Of a stretch of 64,000 nt of DNA, positions 61,295 to 64,000 are shown piece after piece; the first letter of the stretch is position 1; each line of letters starts with the position of its first letter. Source of the stretch: Vacuolonema iberomarrocanum LEGE 07170. Lineage in GTDB: Bacteria > Cyanobacteriota > Cyanobacteriia > Elainellales > Elainellaceae. The stretch lies in the NCBI GenBank assembly GCA_015207365.1, contig JADEXA010000021.1, positions 1-64,000 of the forward strand. Reading direction: 5' to 3'. The position numbers and the translations under genes are program-made. The notes under the pieces were generated by a model that saw only the letters and a program-made list of their open reading frames with translations, made no database searches and was not told the origin of the DNA.

Positions 61295-63004
61295 ATGCGT
61301 CAGGATTCTGTAACCTCTCCCAAGCAGCAGGCTCATCTTCTGGGGCAGGTTTTCAGTAAGCCGGGTGTCTCTAAGGGGGGGAATGGATGGCAGGTGGGTG
61401 TGGGAGCGATCGCCCTACTGATCGCCTCGCCCGTGCTGGTCGTGCTGACCGGACTATTCACACCTGCCGGAGATGTATGGCAACACCTGGCAGAAACCGT
61501 TCTCTCTCGCTACATTTTCAATTCCCTGGCATTGATGCTGGGCGTTGGTATCGGTGTCGTGGGCATCGGTGTCTCAACGGCATGGCTCGTAACGATGTGC
61601 CAGTTCCCCTATCGTCGTTGGCTGGAATGGGCGTTGCTGTTGCCCCTTGCTGCCCCGGCCTACATCCTCGCCTTCACCTACACAGAGTTTTTGGAATACT
61701 ACGGGCCGGTGCAGACTGCGCTACGGGCACTGTTCGGTTGGGAGTCTGCCAGTGCCTACTGGTTTCCCAATATCCGCTCCCTGAGTGGGGCGATCATTCT
61801 CCTGACCCTGGTGCTCTATCCCTATGTCTACCTGCTGACGCGGGTCGCTTTTCTAGAACAATCAACGCGCACCCTGGAAGCCAGCCGTGTGTTGGGATGC
61901 AGCTCCTGGCAAAGTTTTTGGCGTGTCGCGTTGCCCCTGGCGCGTCCGGCGATCGCCGCTGGCACAGCTCTGGCGCTCATGGAAACCCTGAGTGACTTTG
62001 GCACCGTGCAATACTTCAGCGTCGATACCTTCACCACAGGTATCTATCGCACCTGGTTTGGGATGGGTGAACGCATTGCGGCCACGCAATTGGCTGCTCT
62101 GCTGCTTCTGTTTGTCCTGGCGCTGATTTTGGTCGAACAATGGTTTCGGCGGCATGGACGGTACTACCAGACACGCCACCGCTCTGTTCTGTCCCGCTAC
62201 CCGTTGCATGGATGGCGACAGGGGCTGGCCCTTCTGGTCTGCCTGATCCCAATCATTTTCGGGTTTCTGCTGCCCGCCCTCTTGCTCTTGATTGACGGGA
62301 TTCGCCACCTAGAAGAAATCACCGATCGGCAACTGTGGATCTATGCCCGCAATAGTCTGGTGTTGGCGAGTTTGGGGGCAAGTCTGGCGGGGGCGATCGC
62401 CCTCTTCTTAGCCTATGGATTACGCCTCCGGCCTTCCCGTCCGATGCAATTCTCGGTGCGGCTGGCTGCCATGGGATATGCCATTCCGGGCTCCGTCATT
62501 GCGGTCGGCATCCTCGTTCCCCTGGGCCGCTTTGACAATACCTTGGATGCTTGGATGCGCTCGACCTTTGGCATTTCTACCGGGCTGTTGCTCAGCGGCA
62601 CAATCATTGCCCTCCTGTTTGCCTATCTGGTGCGCTTTCTGGCCGTTGCCTTTAACTCCGTCGAAGCGAGCCTCAGCCGGATCAAACCCAGCCTGGATGA
62701 TGCCGCCCGCTCCCTGGGGCATAGCCCTGCCGCCACTCTCCGCCTTGTCCATTTCCCCCTCATGGGCAGTGGTTTGATCACAGCATTGCTCCTTGTGTTT
62801 GTGGATGTGATGAAAGAGCTGCCGGCTACGCTGATCATTCGCCCCTTCAACTTCGATACGCTGGCCGTGCGTGCCTATCAACTCGCCTCCGATGAGCGCT
62901 TGGCAGAAGCGGCTCTTCCTGCCCTCGCGGTTGTGCTGGCTGGGCTCATTCCCGTCGTTTTGCTGAGCCGTCAAATCCAAAAAGCCGATTCAGCGATCGC
63001 TTGA
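61295..63004 (+). CDS. futB: Iron(III) ABC transporter permease (FutB type)
   Basis: This 569-residue protein has about twelve membrane helices in two homologous halves. Each half carries an ABC permease EAA-type loop (EASRVLGCSSWQSFWRVALP near 190-210 and DDAARSLGHSPAATLRLVHF near 470-490). This double-length, two-domain permease is typical of FutB/SfuB iron importers. It should work with FutC (divergent neighbour) and a FutA-type binding protein, for which a gene is at 24579-25637. The stop TGA lies within a 20-bp tandem repeat. Confidence 0.92.
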   Translation: MRQDSVTSPKQQAHLLGQVFSKPGVSKGGNGWQVGVGAIALLIASPVLVVLTGLFTPAGDVWQHLAETVLSRYIFNSLALMLGVGIGVVGIGVSTAWLVTMCQFPYRRWLEWALLLPLAAPAYILAFTYTEFLEYYGPVQTALRALFGWESASAYWFPNIRSLSGAIILLTLVLYPYVYLLTRVAFLEQSTRTLEASRVLGCSSWQSFWRVALPLARPAIAAGTALALMETLSDFGTVQYFSVDTFTTGIYRTWFGMGERIAATQLAALLLLFVLALILVEQWFRRHGRYYQTRHRSVLSRYPLHGWRQGLALLVCLIPIIFGFLLPALLLLIDGIRHLEEITDRQLWIYARNSLVLASLGASLAGAIALFLAYGLRLRPSRPMQFSVRLAAMGYAIPGSVIAVGILVPLGRFDNTLDAWMRSTFGISTGLLLSGTIIALLFAYLVRFLAVAFNSVEASLSRIKPSLDDAARSLGHSPAATLRLVHFPLMGSGLITALLLVFVDVMKELPATLIIRPFNFDTLAVRAYQLASDERLAEAALPALAVVLAGLIPVVLLSRQIQKADSAIA

Positions 63005-63047
63005 GCGAGCCAGCGATCGCTTGAGCGAGCCAGCGACCGCTTCAGGG
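62993..63047. repeat. 20-bp tandem repeat across the futB stop codon
   Basis: CAGCGATCGCTTGAGCGAGC occurs twice, followed by a partial third unit with two changes (CAGCGACCGCTTCAGG). Each unit contains a HIP1 site. The first TGA is the futB stop; expansion has occurred at and after the stop. Confidence 0.8.
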
Positions 63048-63095
63048 TGTCATGACCGATAATGAAATGTCTGAATGGATCTACCGAGAGTTTTG

Positions 63096-63587
63096 ATGAT
63101 GCTTCAACGCCTAACGGCTGCTTCCCTATTGCTTGGACTGTTGTTACTCACGGCTTGTGCTGAGCCCGATCCCCGTGATTCATTTGCAGAAACGGGGGAA
63201 TGTGTTGAGTGTGACCTGAAAGCCGAGGACTTGAGCGAGCAGGATTTGAGTAATGCGGTGCTGAATCGTGCGGATCTGAGTGATGCCAATCTCAGCCAAG
63301 CCAATCTCAGCGAGGCGCTCCTCGATAGTGCGGATCTCAGTCGAGCCAATCTGAGTGGCGCGATTCTCGAAAAAGCTGCCCTTCCGTCCGCCAATCTCAC
63401 GGAAGCCGACCTTGCCGACGCAAATCTGTCGGGCGCATTTCTTCGCAATACGGACTTCACCAACGCCAATCTTACGAATGCCGATCTCAGTAACGCTGAC
63501 CTGAATGGCGCAACGCTAGAGGGTGCAATCCTAGACGGCGCAAATCTCCAGGGAGCCATGCTGCCCGACGGTACAACCCAAAATTGA
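63096..63587 (+). CDS. Pentapeptide-repeat lipoprotein
   Basis: The protein has 163 residues. The lipoprotein signal MMLQRLTAASLLLGLLLLTA is followed by C21. About 20 pentapeptide repeats of the A(D/N)LSx type (about 45-155; NADLSDANLSQANLSEALL and similar) follow and form a right-handed beta-helix. An N-terminal ECVECDL segment (two Cys) is shared with many cyanobacterial repeat proteins. It is probably anchored to the membrane on the periplasmic or thylakoid-lumen side. The frame also opens at 63075. Confidence 0.9.
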   Translation: MMLQRLTAASLLLGLLLLTACAEPDPRDSFAETGECVECDLKAEDLSEQDLSNAVLNRADLSDANLSQANLSEALLDSADLSRANLSGAILEKAALPSANLTEADLADANLSGAFLRNTDFTNANLTNADLSNADLNGATLEGAILDGANLQGAMLPDGTTQN

Positions 63588-63662
63588 ACAAGGTTGGATG
63601 CGAAAGCCACGCAGCTCTAGGCTGGTAAGTAAGCGATTCTATGCCTTCAAACTGTTCCCACT

Positions 63663-64000
63663 ATGTCACCGATTCTCCATCTGATTGAGCCGCACACCCA
63701 GGATTTGGGTGGATTTCAAGTGCGGCGATCGCTGCCTCACTCCACGCAATCTCCATCTATGGTCGGCCCCTTTATTTTCTTCGACCATATCGGCCCAGCA
63801 ACCTTTCCACCAGGAGAAGGGTTAGACGTACGACCGCATCCCCATATCAATCTGGCCACAGTGACCTACTTGTTTGATGGAGCCATTTCGCATCGCGACA
63901 GTGTGGGCTCCGTGCAAGAAATTCGTCCGGGAGCTGTGAACTGGATGACGGCAGGGCGAGGCATTGTGCATTCTGAGCGCACCCCAGCGGGCGATCGCGC
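63663..64000 (+). CDS. Pirin family protein, N-terminal part (runs off window end)
   Basis: The frame begins at ATG 63663 and is open to the window end (112 codons). [60 protein letters not shown] and [14 protein letters not shown] are the cupin and metal-binding motifs of pirin. The HPHIN and HSE residues bind the iron. Some bacterial pirins act as quercetin dioxygenases; the role here is not known. Confidence 0.93.
   Translation, partial: MSPILHLIEPHTQDLGGFQVRRSLPHSTQSPSMVGPFIFFDHIGPATFPPGEGLDVRPHPHINLATVTYLFDGAISHRDSVGSVQEIRPGAVNWMTAGRGIVHSERTPAGDR

Overview
The window is a cyanobacterial chromosome segment. The HIP1 octamer GCGATCGC is very frequent, and there are cyanobacterium-typical genes: petM and ycf39 (cytochrome b6f and photosystem assembly), an ABA4-like protein, a DUF4327 protein, gvpF/gvpG, Fut-type iron transport genes and many two-component proteins. 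The many dispersed palindromic repeats suggest a filamentous Leptolyngbya/Oscillatoriales-type genome. That placement is an inference and cannot be fixed at species level from this sequence.

Layout. 1-150: 3' end of an IS630-type insertion sequence. 0.6-4 kb: a signalling trio (kinase-like membrane protein, LuxR-type regulator, CHASE2 histidine kinase). 4-13 kb: three palindromic repeats, then a CBS-PAS histidine kinase overlapping a very large hybrid kinase, then a REC-GGDEF-EAL protein. 13-15.3 kb: a phosphoketolase/transketolase-like enzyme. 15.7-19.7 kb: NDH-2 dehydrogenase followed by an overlapping DoxX/histidine kinase/OmpR-type regulator operon. 20-21.7 kb: a tight three-gene cassette around a TIGR04255 protein. 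22-28.3 kb: tRNA-Val, holA, a TonB-like proline-rich protein, an iron-binding FutA-type protein, and GerMN, DUF2993 and HTH proteins. 29-32.7 kb: an M15 peptidase with three repeats and an orphan membrane histidine kinase. 33-36 kb: an 883-bp tandem duplication carrying two lipoprotein genes, then decayed membrane-protein remnants. 36-40.4 kb: a small gene split by a 103-bp element, a lipoprotein, and two tandem ClpC-N-domain proteins without ATPase. 40.6-49.5 kb: a NarL-type regulator, DUF3267 metalloprotease, PLP dehydratase, DUF1499 protein, C39-type membrane peptidase, ABA4-like protein, phasin-like protein, DUF4327 and pdxA. 49.7-56.5 kb: petM, ycf39, a rhodanese, a GT2/GT-C fusion, DUF547 and fasciclin proteins. 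56.8-64 kb: LysR regulator, gvpFG, divergent futC/futB, a pentapeptide lipoprotein and a truncated pirin gene.

The most unusual aspect is the density of short palindromic elements of at least six families (F1-F6; about 19 copies are listed here). F1 behaves as a mobile element with a TA target: removing one copy restores an 86-codon gene perfectly. F2 shares its terminal sequence with the IS630 fragment at the window edge, so it is probably a non-autonomous derivative. One F2 copy carries an F3 copy inserted with an 8-bp duplication. Several elements sit exactly at or just after stop codons. The best candidates for undescribed protein systems are the TIGR04255 cassette and the paired ClpN proteins.
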